DNA from: Bradyrhizobium uaiense
Lineage (GTDB): Bacteria; Pseudomonadota; Alphaproteobacteria; Rhizobiales; Xanthobacteraceae
Assembly: GCF_010811875.1 (NCBI RefSeq)
Contig: NZ_VKHP01000074.1
Span: 1-35,477 of the forward strand
Direction of reading: 5' to 3'
DNA: 35,477 nt
This document shows positions 26,100-34,618 of this stretch, piece after piece. The stretch's first letter is position 1. The number at the start of each line of letters is the position of its first letter. The notes beneath the pieces are model-generated. The model did not search any database, was not told the origin of the DNA, and saw nothing but the letters and a program-made list of their open reading frames with translations. The translations under genes and the position numbers were made by a program.

Positions 26100-27440
26100 T
26101 CACGCCGAGGTCTGGCGCACGCGCGAAGACAGGCGTGCCAAATTGACCATCATCGCGATGAGAACGAACAGGTACATGTTCTCGAACGATGGGAACACCT
26201 CTCGCTCGGTAAACATACTTATTCCGTAGCCGACGATGCACGCAAACAAGGCCCAATACAGGTCGCTATGCAACCGTCGACCGACACGCCAAGCGGTCGA
26301 TATCCCGACGCACATAAGAACGAGAAGAATGCCGGTAGCGATCGCTCCACAGTCGAGAAAGAAATCGATAATTGCGTTGTGGGCATGAGTAGCTTGTATG
26401 AGCGTTCCCGAGTACCACGCCTCGCTGGTTATGATTCCGGACCGCCCCGCGCCAAACAGAAATAGACCGAGATCACTCGTCCATTCATTGAGCAGCGGCA
26501 CCCAAATGAAATCTACGCGGCCGGTAAGCAACTCATCAGCCGACACGTCCGAAGTCCCGTCGAAGCCAATGGAAAGGATGGCGTCCATAGTTGGCACGAT
26601 CCAGAGAACGGACGCGATGACTACCATCGCGGCGCCGACGACCAGGACGGCAAACTTGCGTTTGTAAAGCAGAATCAAGACATAGGAGCCCGCAACGGTT
26701 AGAAGCGCGCTACGCGATGAGAGCAGAAGCAGCCCCAAAAGCGACAAGGCGACGGGCACCATCCAGAGTGAGCTACGCGTTAGTGCCTTGTACAGCAACA
26801 AAGGCGCCGTGCAGATGTATATCGTGCCCATCGTATTGTAATGGATGCCGAAGTAGGCTTCGCACAAATCATTAACGGAGGCGCGGCCCGACAGTGCGGC
26901 GGATGGGTTCATGAGGCAGACGACGATAAAGCTCGCCGACAAGAGTAGGATCGAGACGCAGACAGCGTTGACGACTGTCTCAATCTCCGAGAACGAGCGG
27001 CATCGCTTCAGAATAAACAGAAACGGCAGGATGTAGAACGCCGGAACCATGCCGTATGACATGATGTAGTCCAGGTAGGACTCTGGAAATACATCCGGGA
27101 GGCGCTCATGAAGGAGAGGCGCATTCGGGATTGATCTAGCGAAAGCAATGGCGAAGGTTACAAAATACAGCAAGAGAACGCGGATGGACGTCCGTTCGAT
27201 CTTGTCGGTCGCTGATAAGAGCGAAACACGGAATAGCAGAAAGACCAGGACTCCCGCGGACAGCAGGTTGAACGGCTTGCAGCCTTGTATGCCGAACAGA
27301 TTCGAGTTGACGAACGGCACTCGTTGAAATGGCAATATGAAAACGACCGCCAGAAACAGCCATTTTGCCTTTTGGCCAAGCTGGTACGCAGACGCGTTAT
27401 GATAGGGAGTTCCGCCGCCATATCTTAACGCAACGGTCAT
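26100..27440 (-). CDS. wzy: Wzy-type polysaccharide polymerase / O-antigen ligase-like protein
   Basis: A 446-residue membrane protein with about ten to twelve hydrophobic segments and a large periplasmic loop in the C-terminal half. LLLLSSRSALLTVAGSYVLI matches the Wzy_C/O-antigen ligase signature. The loop carries a THAHNAIIDFFLDCGAIA segment, the H-x-H-N...G pattern typical of polymerases and ligases of this superfamily. In a cluster with Wzx, a PCP and an OPX protein the role is most likely polymerising undecaprenyl-linked repeat units in the periplasm. AAGGAG about ten bases before ATG 27440 sets the start; the longer frame to 27518 has an arginine-rich lead that looks untranslated. Confidence 0.85.
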   Translation of the reverse strand: MTVALRYGGGTPYHNASAYQLGQKAKWLFLAVVFILPFQRVPFVNSNLFGIQGCKPFNLLSAGVLVFLLFRVSLLSATDKIERTSIRVLLLYFVTFAIAFARSIPNAPLLHERLPDVFPESYLDYIMSYGMVPAFYILPFLFILKRCRSFSEIETVVNAVCVSILLLSASFIVVCLMNPSAALSGRASVNDLCEAYFGIHYNTMGTIYICTAPLLLYKALTRSSLWMVPVALSLLGLLLLSSRSALLTVAGSYVLILLYKRKFAVLVVGAAMVVIASVLWIVPTMDAILSIGFDGTSDVSADELLTGRVDFIWVPLLNEWTSDLGLFLFGAGRSGIITSEAWYSGTLIQATHAHNAIIDFFLDCGAIATGILLVLMCVGISTAWRVGRRLHSDLYWALFACIVGYGISMFTEREVFPSFENMYLFVLIAMMVNLARLSSRVRQTSA

Positions 27441-27646
27441 GACGGGCCGGCTCCTTGCCTTCCAGAGCGACCGCACTCGAGCGCACGGCTTCTCGGTGCG
27501 CAGCGGCTCCCGAGCCACTGAAGCTGTCCTAGGGCGAGATTGAGCAATTCTACCGACATGGCCACAACGCGCCGAATCCGCACCCTGTCTTCATCGCCGG
27601 CCAGAAGCGCGACATCCGAGCGCTGCCGAAAATGGCTGCTCCGCCC

Positions 27647-28750
27647 TCACCCCGCCCCCGTAAGCCGTACTGGCCTGGTCTTGGTCGATGTCTCAGATTG
27701 ATGATCTGGTCGAACCGTGTCCGAGACGGGCCACTCGGCTCTATCATCCTGCGCGCGCAAGAGGTCCCACGCACTGAAGTGGATGTTGCCATCCATCAGA
27801 TCCTGCAGCACGGCGAAGGCAAGGCCAAGAAGCAGGCCGCCAAGGAGCGCTATTCCAAGTACGTTCTTGGGCTTTGGCGAAGCGGCCCTCAGGGGAGGCA
27901 ACGCCTGAGTAATCAGGCTCGCGGCAAACACCGGCGAAGACTGTTGTCGCGTAGCCTCCAGCCTGCGCAGCATGTGACGAAAATTGTCATAAGCACTTTT
28001 GGTTGATTCTGCAGCGGCTGCCAGCCTATCCATATTGGCAGCGGAATCCGGCACATCCTTTTTGTTTCTGCTGAAGTCCTCGAGTGCCCTCTGCGCAGCT
28101 GACGCTTGCGTGCTCAGGCCATTCAGTCGATCCCGGACCCAGGACTCGTCTTGCAACGAGCCGCCTTGGTCCATTTGATGCGTAATATACTTTTCCGCAA
28201 CGGCGTTCAGAATCTGCGCTGCTCGATCAGGATTTTTGGAACTGAAGGTGAGTTCGACAAGGTAAGTCGGGCCGACACGCTTGGCGGTAAGCCTTTGTCC
28301 GAAGGATTCCACGGCGTAGCGCATGGCGCTACCTTCGCCTTCCGGTCTGGTCCAGCCGAGCAGACGCGATACGGACAGCGCGCTACTACCCTGCCCGCCC
28401 GCAAACTCCGGATCCTCCGCAAGGCCGAGCTTCTCGATCACGGCACTGGCGATGCTCTCGGACCTTATGATTCCGATCTGACTTTCAACAATCGTTGCGA
28501 CTGCTGCAACGTCGCCTGGGGTCGCCTTCGAATCCACGATGAGTTGTGCCTTGGCAGTAAACGTGGGTACCGCCATGATGAGGTAGAGCACGGCAACGCA
28601 AAGCGCCGCGCAACACACCAGGAATATGGTCAACACGCGTCGCCGTATGAAGGCAACGACCGCCCGCAGGGAAATGACCGACGTCGGACGAAACTCCGGC
28701 GGCGGTGGGTCGTCCCGGTTCATCCAACTATCCGTTGTATTCTGTAGCAT
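27647..28750 (-). CDS. Wzz/GumC-type polysaccharide co-polymerase without kinase domain
   Basis: A 367-residue chain-length determinant protein. TM1 is at 39-61 after a proline-rich cytoplasmic lead. The periplasmic part contains FTAKAQLIVD, IIRSESIASAVIEKLGL and TFSSKNPDRAAQILNAVAEKYI, then a short coiled coil (about 205-270). The PPLRAASPKPK motif (285-295) leads into TM2 (297-316). A ~50-residue hydrophilic tail follows with no Walker A or tyrosine cluster, so any BY-kinase partner must be encoded elsewhere. It controls chain length and links Wzy to the ExoF-like export protein encoded divergently next door. The periplasmic coiled coil is shorter than in GumC or ExoP. The start could also be Met10. 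Confidence 0.88.
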   Translation of the reverse strand: MLQNTTDSWMNRDDPPPPEFRPTSVISLRAVVAFIRRRVLTIFLVCCAALCVAVLYLIMAVPTFTAKAQLIVDSKATPGDVAAVATIVESQIGIIRSESIASAVIEKLGLAEDPEFAGGQGSSALSVSRLLGWTRPEGEGSAMRYAVESFGQRLTAKRVGPTYLVELTFSSKNPDRAAQILNAVAEKYITHQMDQGGSLQDESWVRDRLNGLSTQASAAQRALEDFSRNKKDVPDSAANMDRLAAAAESTKSAYDNFRHMLRRLEATRQQSSPVFAASLITQALPPLRAASPKPKNVLGIALLGGLLLGLAFAVLQDLMDGNIHFSAWDLLRAQDDRAEWPVSDTVRPDHQSETSTKTRPVRLTGAG

Positions 28751-29480
28751 TTTCGTACCAGCGCTGATGATTGGAGCTCCGTTGCGGCAGCCAGGTCAAA
28801 AAGCGCAAGGGCGCCTACTGAAGGAAGCGAGGTTAGCGGAAGCTGCCGCTGGCTGGGTCACATCAATAGGCATTCGTGCACTTTCTGAGACGAGGGTAGC
28901 TGGCCGCAACAGGCGAGCGGTCACCGCATCAACCTGTGATAGACGCGCACCGTGAAACAACCTGAAATCACCCTGGCGACGAATTCGGCAGCGGTCATGG
29001 CCAGTGAGGCCATTAACCGGTCTGGCGGCACCTGCTGAATTCACCCGGCAGCCATGGACGGGTTGCGCCGGAAGGTTGGCGGAGGCCGGTAAACTGGTGA
29101 AGGACGCGTCGTTCATGGCACTCTGCGGCCCAATCGCTCATTTCCTGCTGAATCAGTACATTCCGGGTCACAGGTTGGGAAAGGCAATAAATGGGTAATT
29201 ACGATGGTCCATTGAGCCCCGGCACGACCGGACTAAATTCGAGTGGCGATCCGCTCGTTCGCACATCCCAATGGATCTGATGCAACCTCGAATTGACGAT
29301 CAACAACGCCGATCAATCGAAAATGTGGGTGGCACGTCTTGCCCCCGGCAGATGTGGGAACGAACCTCGGTTTTGCCCGTCTCGATGGCTACCCGAGCGT
29401 CAGCGATGTTGACGTGTCGGTACGCCGACAGATTGCGCGGGTTTCATCCTGGTGACCACGTCGCAGAGAAAGTTGCCGTC
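28751..29480. promoter_or_regulatory. Divergent intergenic region between PCP and ExoF-like genes
   Basis: About 730 bp between divergent polymer-export genes. A 6-bp inverted repeat ATGGCC/GGCCAT (28997-29002 and 29008-29013, 5-nt loop), with partly paired flanks, is the only structured element I can point to. Open frames here (28796-29116 minus, and the 5' extension of the ExoF-like frame from 29271) lack coding character. Promoters for both genes are expected but I cannot place hexamers. Confidence 0.4.
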
Positions 29481-30863
29481 ATGCCGCACTTCACACCGCG
29501 CAAGCATCTCGGGCTCGGTATCCTGGGCAACGACCTCGGCGTGTACTTCAAATGGGGCTTGGCCGCCCTTTGCCTAACGATTTCAGTGGCACAGGCGAAA
29601 GCCGAGTATCTCGTCAATGTCGGAGATGTGCTGGAGGTCGCCGCCGCGGGCGTACCGGAACTGCGATCTCGTGCAGCCGTGCAGACGGACGGGAACATAT
29701 CGTTGCCGCTCGTCGGAGTGCTTCAGGTGGCGGGCCTGAGCTTGCCGCAGATCCGAACCAAGGTCGGCGCTGCACTCGCCAACAAGGTGTTTCGACAGAG
29801 AAGTCCGGAAGGGCGTGAAAGCGTCATCGTGATAGATGCAGATGAAATCACTGCAACCGTGGCGGACTACAGGCCAATATACATCAACGGCGATGTCTCG
29901 AAGCCGGGCCAGTATCCTTACCTTCCCTCGATCACCACACGTCAACTCATTGCGCTGGCGAGTGGTTACGACATCATGCATGTGAGAATGAACAATCCGT
30001 ATCTCGATTTAGCGGACCAGAGAGCCGAGTACGGATCGCTTTGGACAGAATTTGCCAAAGAGCAGGCGCGCTTGTGGCGCATCAAGACGGAACTTGGAGA
30101 GGCGACCCAGATCGCTCCAAACGCCGCGAAGGAGGCACCGATAGCTCGATCGGCAATTTCGGAAATCTTCAATGCTGAAACGGAGTATTTGAAGGCGAAG
30201 CAGAGTGACTATCAGCAGGAGAAGGAGTTCATCCAGCGCGGTGTTCGGCAAGGAGACGATGAAGTGCGCGTGCTGACCGAGCAGCAAAAGCGGGAGGATG
30301 AGGGATTTCAGTCCGATCAAGAAGAGCTGCAAAAGGCGCAGGATATGTTCGCCCGAGGTACCCTGACCAGCCCGCGCGTTACAGATGCGCGTCGGGCGGT
30401 TTTGCTCTCGTCAACCAGGAAGTTGCAGACCTCTGCGCAGCTGCTGCAGGTCAAGAAGCAGCAGGATGAACTCGTCAGAAGGTTGACAAAGCTCGATGAT
30501 CAGCGGCGACTCGACCTGCTGCGTGAGCTGCAGGAGGCGAACTTGAGGCTTAACCAGGTTCGCGAGAGACTGCAGGCCGTGGGTGAGAAGATTCAGTACA
30601 CCGCGATGGTTCGATCACAGCTTGTGCGAGGATCGGGCAGCAAGCCCGACATTACCATCTTCAGGAAAGGCAAGAACGGGCCGGAACAGATTGCTGCGAA
30701 CGAAGATACCGAGTTGCAACCAGGCGACACGGTCGAGGTATCCTTGCGATACCAGGATCTTCCGGATGTACCTTCCCGGAAGCTAAGCGGTTTAGGCCAG
30801 TCACCGGCGACGAGCCGAACAGCGGTGACGGAAGCTGATCCGCCTACAGTCGGTATCAGATGA
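29481..30863 (+). CDS. exoF: ExoF-like outer-membrane polysaccharide export protein (OPX)
   Basis: A 460-residue export protein. A signal peptide (KWGLAALCLTISVAQAKA, about 24-41) has no lipobox cysteine, as in ExoF rather than Wza. YLVNVGDVLEVAAAGVPEL (43-61) and QTDGNISLPLVGVLQVAGLS (68-87) form the Poly_export domain. YINGDVSKPGQYPYLPSITT (134-153) starts an SLBB domain. A long charged helical hairpin (about 175-385, many E/Q/K/R) follows, and a last SLBB-like segment ends at LQPGDTVEVSLRY. The arrangement matches rhizobial ExoF. It would carry polymer across the outer membrane in concert with the PCP encoded divergently. I chose ATG 29481 because the 70 residues upstream look non-coding and leave the signal peptide too far inside. 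Confidence 0.88.
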   Translation: MPHFTPRKHLGLGILGNDLGVYFKWGLAALCLTISVAQAKAEYLVNVGDVLEVAAAGVPELRSRAAVQTDGNISLPLVGVLQVAGLSLPQIRTKVGAALANKVFRQRSPEGRESVIVIDADEITATVADYRPIYINGDVSKPGQYPYLPSITTRQLIALASGYDIMHVRMNNPYLDLADQRAEYGSLWTEFAKEQARLWRIKTELGEATQIAPNAAKEAPIARSAISEIFNAETEYLKAKQSDYQQEKEFIQRGVRQGDDEVRVLTEQQKREDEGFQSDQEELQKAQDMFARGTLTSPRVTDARRAVLLSSTRKLQTSAQLLQVKKQQDELVRRLTKLDDQRRLDLLRELQEANLRLNQVRERLQAVGEKIQYTAMVRSQLVRGSGSKPDITIFRKGKNGPEQIAANEDTELQPGDTVEVSLRYQDLPDVPSRKLSGLGQSPATSRTAVTEADPPTVGIR

Positions 30864-30928
30864 TGAGGTTGGCCCGATCGGTCACGGTTGCGAGCTGAGA
30901 GGCTTGGGACGGCGCCTGTCCGGAAACG

Positions 30929-33808
30929 TTAGCGACGCAGCGCGTCCAGCCGGGCTTTCGCCTCCTTGATTCCTGCTGCATCGGCCTTGGCATAGAGCGC
31001 TTTTGCTTTGCTCGCATCGCTGCGCGTGCCGTAAGTCCCCCATTTCGCCAGAACCAACGGATCGTAGGTTTCTGCCAACGCAAAGCTCGCCTGGGCACTG
31101 CCCATCTCGACGGCGCGCTCGAGCACAAGCCGCGCTGCACTTACATCGCCCTGCCGAAGCAAGGAACTCGCGCGCGCGACCAACCCTGTAGCTTCCGCAA
31201 CCTGCTCGGAAGCGGGCTGAGTAGCAGCGCGAACAGGTGCGAGCGGAGCGTGCTCAGCGACGTGATTGGCGGCCACTCCGACGGATTCGGACCGATCTGG
31301 GCCAGGCGAACCGGCCGTCGAGACGTCTGACGCAACGCCAAGCCCTTTGCGGCCCTGGGCCTCATAGGCATGGATCGCGCTCCGCGACAGGAAAAAGTTC
31401 TGCGTCATCACGCCCGCGCTTTCGACACGCAATTTCTTCAACTCGGCAGCCTCGGCCTCTGCTGCCTTCTTCTGCAGGGAGACTTCCTCGTCAGCCTTTG
31501 CGGCCCGTGCCGTCTGCACCTCATTGTCGCGACGCGCTGCTACCAGATCCTGTTCCAGCCGTGCGGACCGCTCACGCTCCTTTTGCAGATCCGCCGCGCC
31601 GCTCTTCCCCGCCGATGTAAGCCGGGACAAATCTTCAGCCGCTTTGGCTGCTAGTGCAGTTTTGGACTCGACATCGCGCCGCGCCGTCGTCAGATCCTGC
31701 TCCAGCTGTGCGGAGCGCTCGCGTTCTTTTTGCAGGTCCGCAGCGGCGCTCTTGCCCGCGGCTTGCAGTCGGGATGTTTGCTCGCCTGCCTGCGTCACCA
31801 GCGCGGTCTTACTCTCGACGTCACGTCGCACCGCCGCCAGATCCTGCTCCAGCCGCGCGGATCGCTCACGCTCCTTTTGCAAGTCCGCGGCAGCGCTCTT
31901 GACCACGACTTGCAGCCGTGTGGCTTCGTCGCCTGCTTTCGTCACCAGCGCGGTCTTGCTGTCGGCATCACGCCGCGCCGCCACCAGATCCTGCTCCAGC
32001 CTGTCAGCCCGCTGACGCGCCGCCTGCAGCAGGTTCTGCGACTCTGCCGCGCTGTTCTCCCTCTCCCTTTTCAATCGGGCTGTTTCATCGCTTGCTTTCG
32101 CCACCAGTGCTGCCTGGACCTCGACATCACTGCGAGCCGCTGCAAGATCCTGCTCCAGCCGGGCCAATTGTCCGGGCTCTGCGGGTGATGCCTTCAGAGC
32201 TGAATCCGCGTCGCGCTCGGCCACCCGCCTGAGCTCCGCGACTTGTTCACCGGCCTTGAGGGCCTGCGCCTCATAGGCGTAGATCGAGCTGCGTGCCTGG
32301 GAAAGCTCCTGCGCAAGCGCGTCGGCCTTCGCACGCGATTGCCTCAGATCGACAACAATGGCTTCCGCCGACAGCTTCTGACGCGAGACTTCCTCGCCCG
32401 CTTTTGCCGCCAACGTAGTTTGGGCTGCCAGATCACGCCGCGCCGCGGCGAGATCCTGCTCCAGCTGCGCGGACCGCTCATCTTCCTTTTGCTGGTCCGG
32501 CGTTCCGCTCACCCCTGCGGCTTTCAGCCGGGAGGTTTCTTCGGTTGCCTTCGCCGCAAGCGCAGTCTGGGTTTCCAGATCGCGCCGCGTCGCCGCGAGA
32601 TCGCTATCTAGCCGCGCAGATCGGTCACGTTCCTGCTGCAGGGATACCTCCAGCCTTGCTGCATCGCTCTCTCCCACCGCCGTCAGGCGGGCTGCTTCAT
32701 CGCCCGCCTTCGTTGCCTTTGCGGTCTGGATATCAAGGTCACGTCGCGCCTCCGCAAGATCCCGCTCCAGCCGCGCAAATTGCTCGCGTTCTTGCTGCAA
32801 GTCGGCTGCGTCTCTCTCGCCCGACTTCCTGAGGCGGGACGCCTCCTCGCTCGCCTTCGTCGCAATTGTAGTCTGTGTCTCCAGCTCCGCTCGCGCGACC
32901 GCGAGATCTTGCTCAAGATGTGCGAACTGCGCCGGGTAGCGAAGCGGCCCGGTATCGCTCGCAGTAGCTTGTCCGAGTTCGTCCAGTCCTCGTCCAGCAG
33001 CGCGGGCTTGAGCTTCGTAGGCCTTGATTGCACTCCGCGTCAAAGAAAAGCCGCCCGCCGGCACTCCGACCCTCGCGGACGGTTGCCTTGTCTCGGCCGT
33101 GCCGATGTCCTCCGCTCGCTTCAGCCGTGAAACTTCCTCGCTTGCTTGTGCCGCCAGCGCGGTCTGGGTCTCGACATCGTGTCGCGCTGCCACGAGTTCT
33201 TGTTCCAGCCTTCCTGCCCTGTCACGCGCTTGCCGCAGCGCATCCTGCAGCTCTGCGGGACCCTGCACGGCTTGTTTCACCCGGGCCGCGTCTTCAACGG
33301 CGTTGTTGGTCAAGGCAGTCTGGACTTCGAGATCGCGTCGAGCCGCGGCGAGGCTCTGCTCCAACATCTCTGCCCGCTCGCGCTCGTGCTCGATGCGCTG
33401 CAACAAGCCAATGTCAAGCCTTGCAGTGGAGAGTTCGCAGGACAGGCTCCCACCCCGATCGGGCTCCTGGTCCGAGGGAGGCCCGCTCTGGGCGCGCGCT
33501 CCCTGTGCGATCAGCATCGGCCGCTTGGTGCCGCCTTCGTCCCGCGGCGCAGCTTCGGAGTTGCCGTCCTCTGCGGCGGCAGCCGGGTCGACGATGCGAA
33601 GGGCTATCGTTTGCTGCGCATCCGCCGCGAGGCGCACCGCATCGGGCGACGCCCGTGTTGCTTCGGGTGTCCACGCGGTTGCGAGCATGGCGACGGTCGT
33701 CGACCATAGGAGAACAGGCTGCGCTACACTGACCAGGTGTCGCGGCCGCGCGCCTGCGATGTCGCAGGCGCGGCCTACTTCATTGTCGAGGAGAACCGTG
33801 CGGTCCAT
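30929..33808 (-). CDS. Large coiled-coil repeat protein with a Sel1-like tail
   Basis: A 959-residue protein of no family I can name. A long N-terminal lead with one hydrophobic segment (VSVAQPVLLWSTTVAMLATA) suggests export or membrane anchoring. From about residue 140 to 793 it consists of some twelve repeats of about 49 residues built on the pattern RxRxARLEQDLAAARRD, then QTALAAKAxEExSRL, then AADLQKE. The charged, alanine-rich heptads indicate a long coiled coil. The last four repeats are exactly 49 residues each. SRSAIxAYEAQ-type motifs recur three times (about 258-268, 508-517, 808-818). The tail from ~870 (ARASSLLRQGDVSAARLVLE onward) is Sel1/TPR-like. It converges with the exoF-like gene. 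AAGG nine to ten bases before ATG 33808 decides the start over TTG 33814. A periplasmic scaffold in polymer export is my guess. Confidence 0.85.
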   Translation of the reverse strand: MDRTVLLDNEVGRACDIAGARPRHLVSVAQPVLLWSTTVAMLATAWTPEATRASPDAVRLAADAQQTIALRIVDPAAAAEDGNSEAAPRDEGGTKRPMLIAQGARAQSGPPSDQEPDRGGSLSCELSTARLDIGLLQRIEHERERAEMLEQSLAAARRDLEVQTALTNNAVEDAARVKQAVQGPAELQDALRQARDRAGRLEQELVAARHDVETQTALAAQASEEVSRLKRAEDIGTAETRQPSARVGVPAGGFSLTRSAIKAYEAQARAAGRGLDELGQATASDTGPLRYPAQFAHLEQDLAVARAELETQTTIATKASEEASRLRKSGERDAADLQQEREQFARLERDLAEARRDLDIQTAKATKAGDEAARLTAVGESDAARLEVSLQQERDRSARLDSDLAATRRDLETQTALAAKATEETSRLKAAGVSGTPDQQKEDERSAQLEQDLAAARRDLAAQTTLAAKAGEEVSRQKLSAEAIVVDLRQSRAKADALAQELSQARSSIYAYEAQALKAGEQVAELRRVAERDADSALKASPAEPGQLARLEQDLAAARSDVEVQAALVAKASDETARLKRERENSAAESQNLLQAARQRADRLEQDLVAARRDADSKTALVTKAGDEATRLQVVVKSAAADLQKERERSARLEQDLAAVRRDVESKTALVTQAGEQTSRLQAAGKSAAADLQKERERSAQLEQDLTTARRDVESKTALAAKAAEDLSRLTSAGKSGAADLQKERERSARLEQDLVAARRDNEVQTARAAKADEEVSLQKKAAEAEAAELKKLRVESAGVMTQNFFLSRSAIHAYEAQGRKGLGVASDVSTAGSPGPDRSESVGVAANHVAEHAPLAPVRAATQPASEQVAEATGLVARASSLLRQGDVSAARLVLERAVEMGSAQASFALAETYDPLVLAKWGTYGTRSDASKAKALYAKADAAGIKEAKARLDALRR
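31430..32017 (-). repeat. Four tandem 147-bp coding repeats
   Basis: Within the coiled-coil gene, four consecutive 147-bp units each encode 49 residues. On the plus strand the conserved core (ctcacgctccttttgca and variants) begins at 31571, 31718 and 31865, spaced exactly 147 bp. The units remain similar at DNA level, which points to recent duplication or ongoing homogenisation, while the eight upstream units are more diverged and irregular in length. Confidence 0.85.
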
Positions 33809-33838
33809 CCGCAATCACCTTTCGTATGGCGACACGAT

Positions 33839-34030
33839 CTATCGAGATGCGGCGTCAAGTGCCCTGCTCTCGACGCGAAGCCTGTGATCCGCATTGAGGC
33901 GCCCTCCCGCGTAGAGCCGTGCGTCATGGCTTTGCATAGGACCAACCCTCTCGATCACGCGTACGACACCGGACTTCACCACCTCCATCTGACGAATGAT
34001 CGCGATGTCCTCCTCCTCGGTACTATGCAT
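33839..34030 (-). CDS. Small hypothetical protein upstream of the coiled-coil gene
   Basis: A 63-residue frame beginning MHSTEEEDIAIIRQMEVV, charged and without a membrane segment. AGGAG precedes the ATG by three bases (short but usable spacing). About two thirds of third codon positions are G or C, with a coherent, charged sequence. It ends 30 bp before the start of the coiled-coil gene on the same strand, so the two are probably co-transcribed. I do not recognise it; being so short it could be fortuitous, but codon character and the ribosome binding site favour a real gene. Confidence 0.5.
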   Translation of the reverse strand: MHSTEEEDIAIIRQMEVVKSGVVRVIERVGPMQSHDARLYAGGRLNADHRLRVESRALDAASR

Positions 34031-34097
34031 TTTCTCCTGAGCGTTTTCCGCGAGACTTGAACAAAATTGCCGGCGTACTTGGCACCACCTTCTCAAT

Positions 34098-34244
34098 TCA
34101 GGCTTTCACGGACGACGTGTCGTCGCTGAGCATGCTGTAATATTGCGCGACGTTGGTCGCATTGTTGAAGGCCGGAATGTTCGTGAGCATCAGCACCGCG
34201 AACACGAGCAACGGACGCAATCCGCCCTTTGCGGTCCGGGGCAC
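34098..34244 (-). CDS. Small hydrophobic, signal-peptide-like protein
   Basis: A frame of up to 48 codons ends at TGA 34098-34100. Its core PLLVFAVLMLTNIPAFNNAT is a hydrophobic segment followed by a short polar tail ending DDTSSVKA. More than 80% of third positions are G or C, strong for so short a frame. Three starts are possible. GTG 34244 has no ribosome binding site. TTG 34220 is preceded by AAAGGGCGGA and gives a 40-residue protein starting directly with a signal-peptide-like segment. ATG 34265 is out of frame by one base in a run of seven A (minus strand). It may be a tiny membrane or secreted protein of the same transcription unit as the coiled-coil gene. Function unknown. Confidence 0.45.
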   Translation of the reverse strand: MPRTAKGGLRPLLVFAVLMLTNIPAFNNATNVAQYYSMLSDDTSSVKA

Positions 34245-34351
34245 TGCTGCACTTATTTTTTTCCATCTGGCTCTGCGCTCGCCAACCCGAAATTTCGTCG
34301 TAGTTTCGTGCAGTTCGCCCTCGCGCGCTATTTCCCCTTGGAGGAGCCCGC

Positions 34352-34537
34352 CTAACCCTTCCGGATTATGTGCTGTGCCTGCCCGGCCCCGACGCAGTCA
34401 GCGAGGGTTCGATCGGTCGGTGCATCATCGCATACCGGGAACACCGTATAGCCGCTGGGACGGCAGTAGTTCGACACACTGATCAGAATGAGCGCCGGAA
34501 TATCCACGGAGGTACGGATTCGCCATGCTAGTGTCAT
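34352..34537 (-). CDS. Possible small cysteine-containing protein
   Basis: A 61-residue frame starting MTLAWRIRTSVDIPALILIS, with three cysteines and a hydrophobic stretch near residues 11-22. Third codon positions become GC-rich after the first ten codons. No clear ribosome binding site is present. The same frame continues upstream antisense to the guanylyltransferase gene, and that part is a shadow. It lies upstream of two other small minus-strand frames and the coiled-coil gene. Whether it is translated is uncertain. Confidence 0.3.
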   Translation of the reverse strand: MTLAWRIRTSVDIPALILISVSNYCRPSGYTVFPVCDDAPTDRTLADCVGAGQAQHIIRKG

Positions 34538-34618
34538 GGCAGTCGTCGGCACCGTCGAGCGCGGCAGCCTTCGCTCAACTGATCTTTGACCGCGGCCACG
34601 ACAGGACTTGAGGCATCG
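34538..34618. promoter_or_regulatory. Short gap ahead of the guanylyltransferase gene
   Basis: Eighty bases separate the small minus-strand frames from the guanylyltransferase start. With no plus-strand gene upstream, a promoter for that gene is expected in or near this gap or within the small frames. No clear hexamers were identified. The ribosome binding site (GAGG) sits about six bases before the ATG. Confidence 0.3.

Noticed and set aside
31430..32017. CRISPR-like regular spacing
   Set aside because: The 147-bp period encodes 49-residue protein repeats without short palindromic repeats or unique spacers.
33024..33887. Long plus-strand frames (up to 287 aa) opposite the coiled-coil gene
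   Set aside because: They are antisense shadows of a repetitive GC-rich gene; their serine/arginine-rich repeats mirror the 49-residue units and they lack ribosome binding sites.
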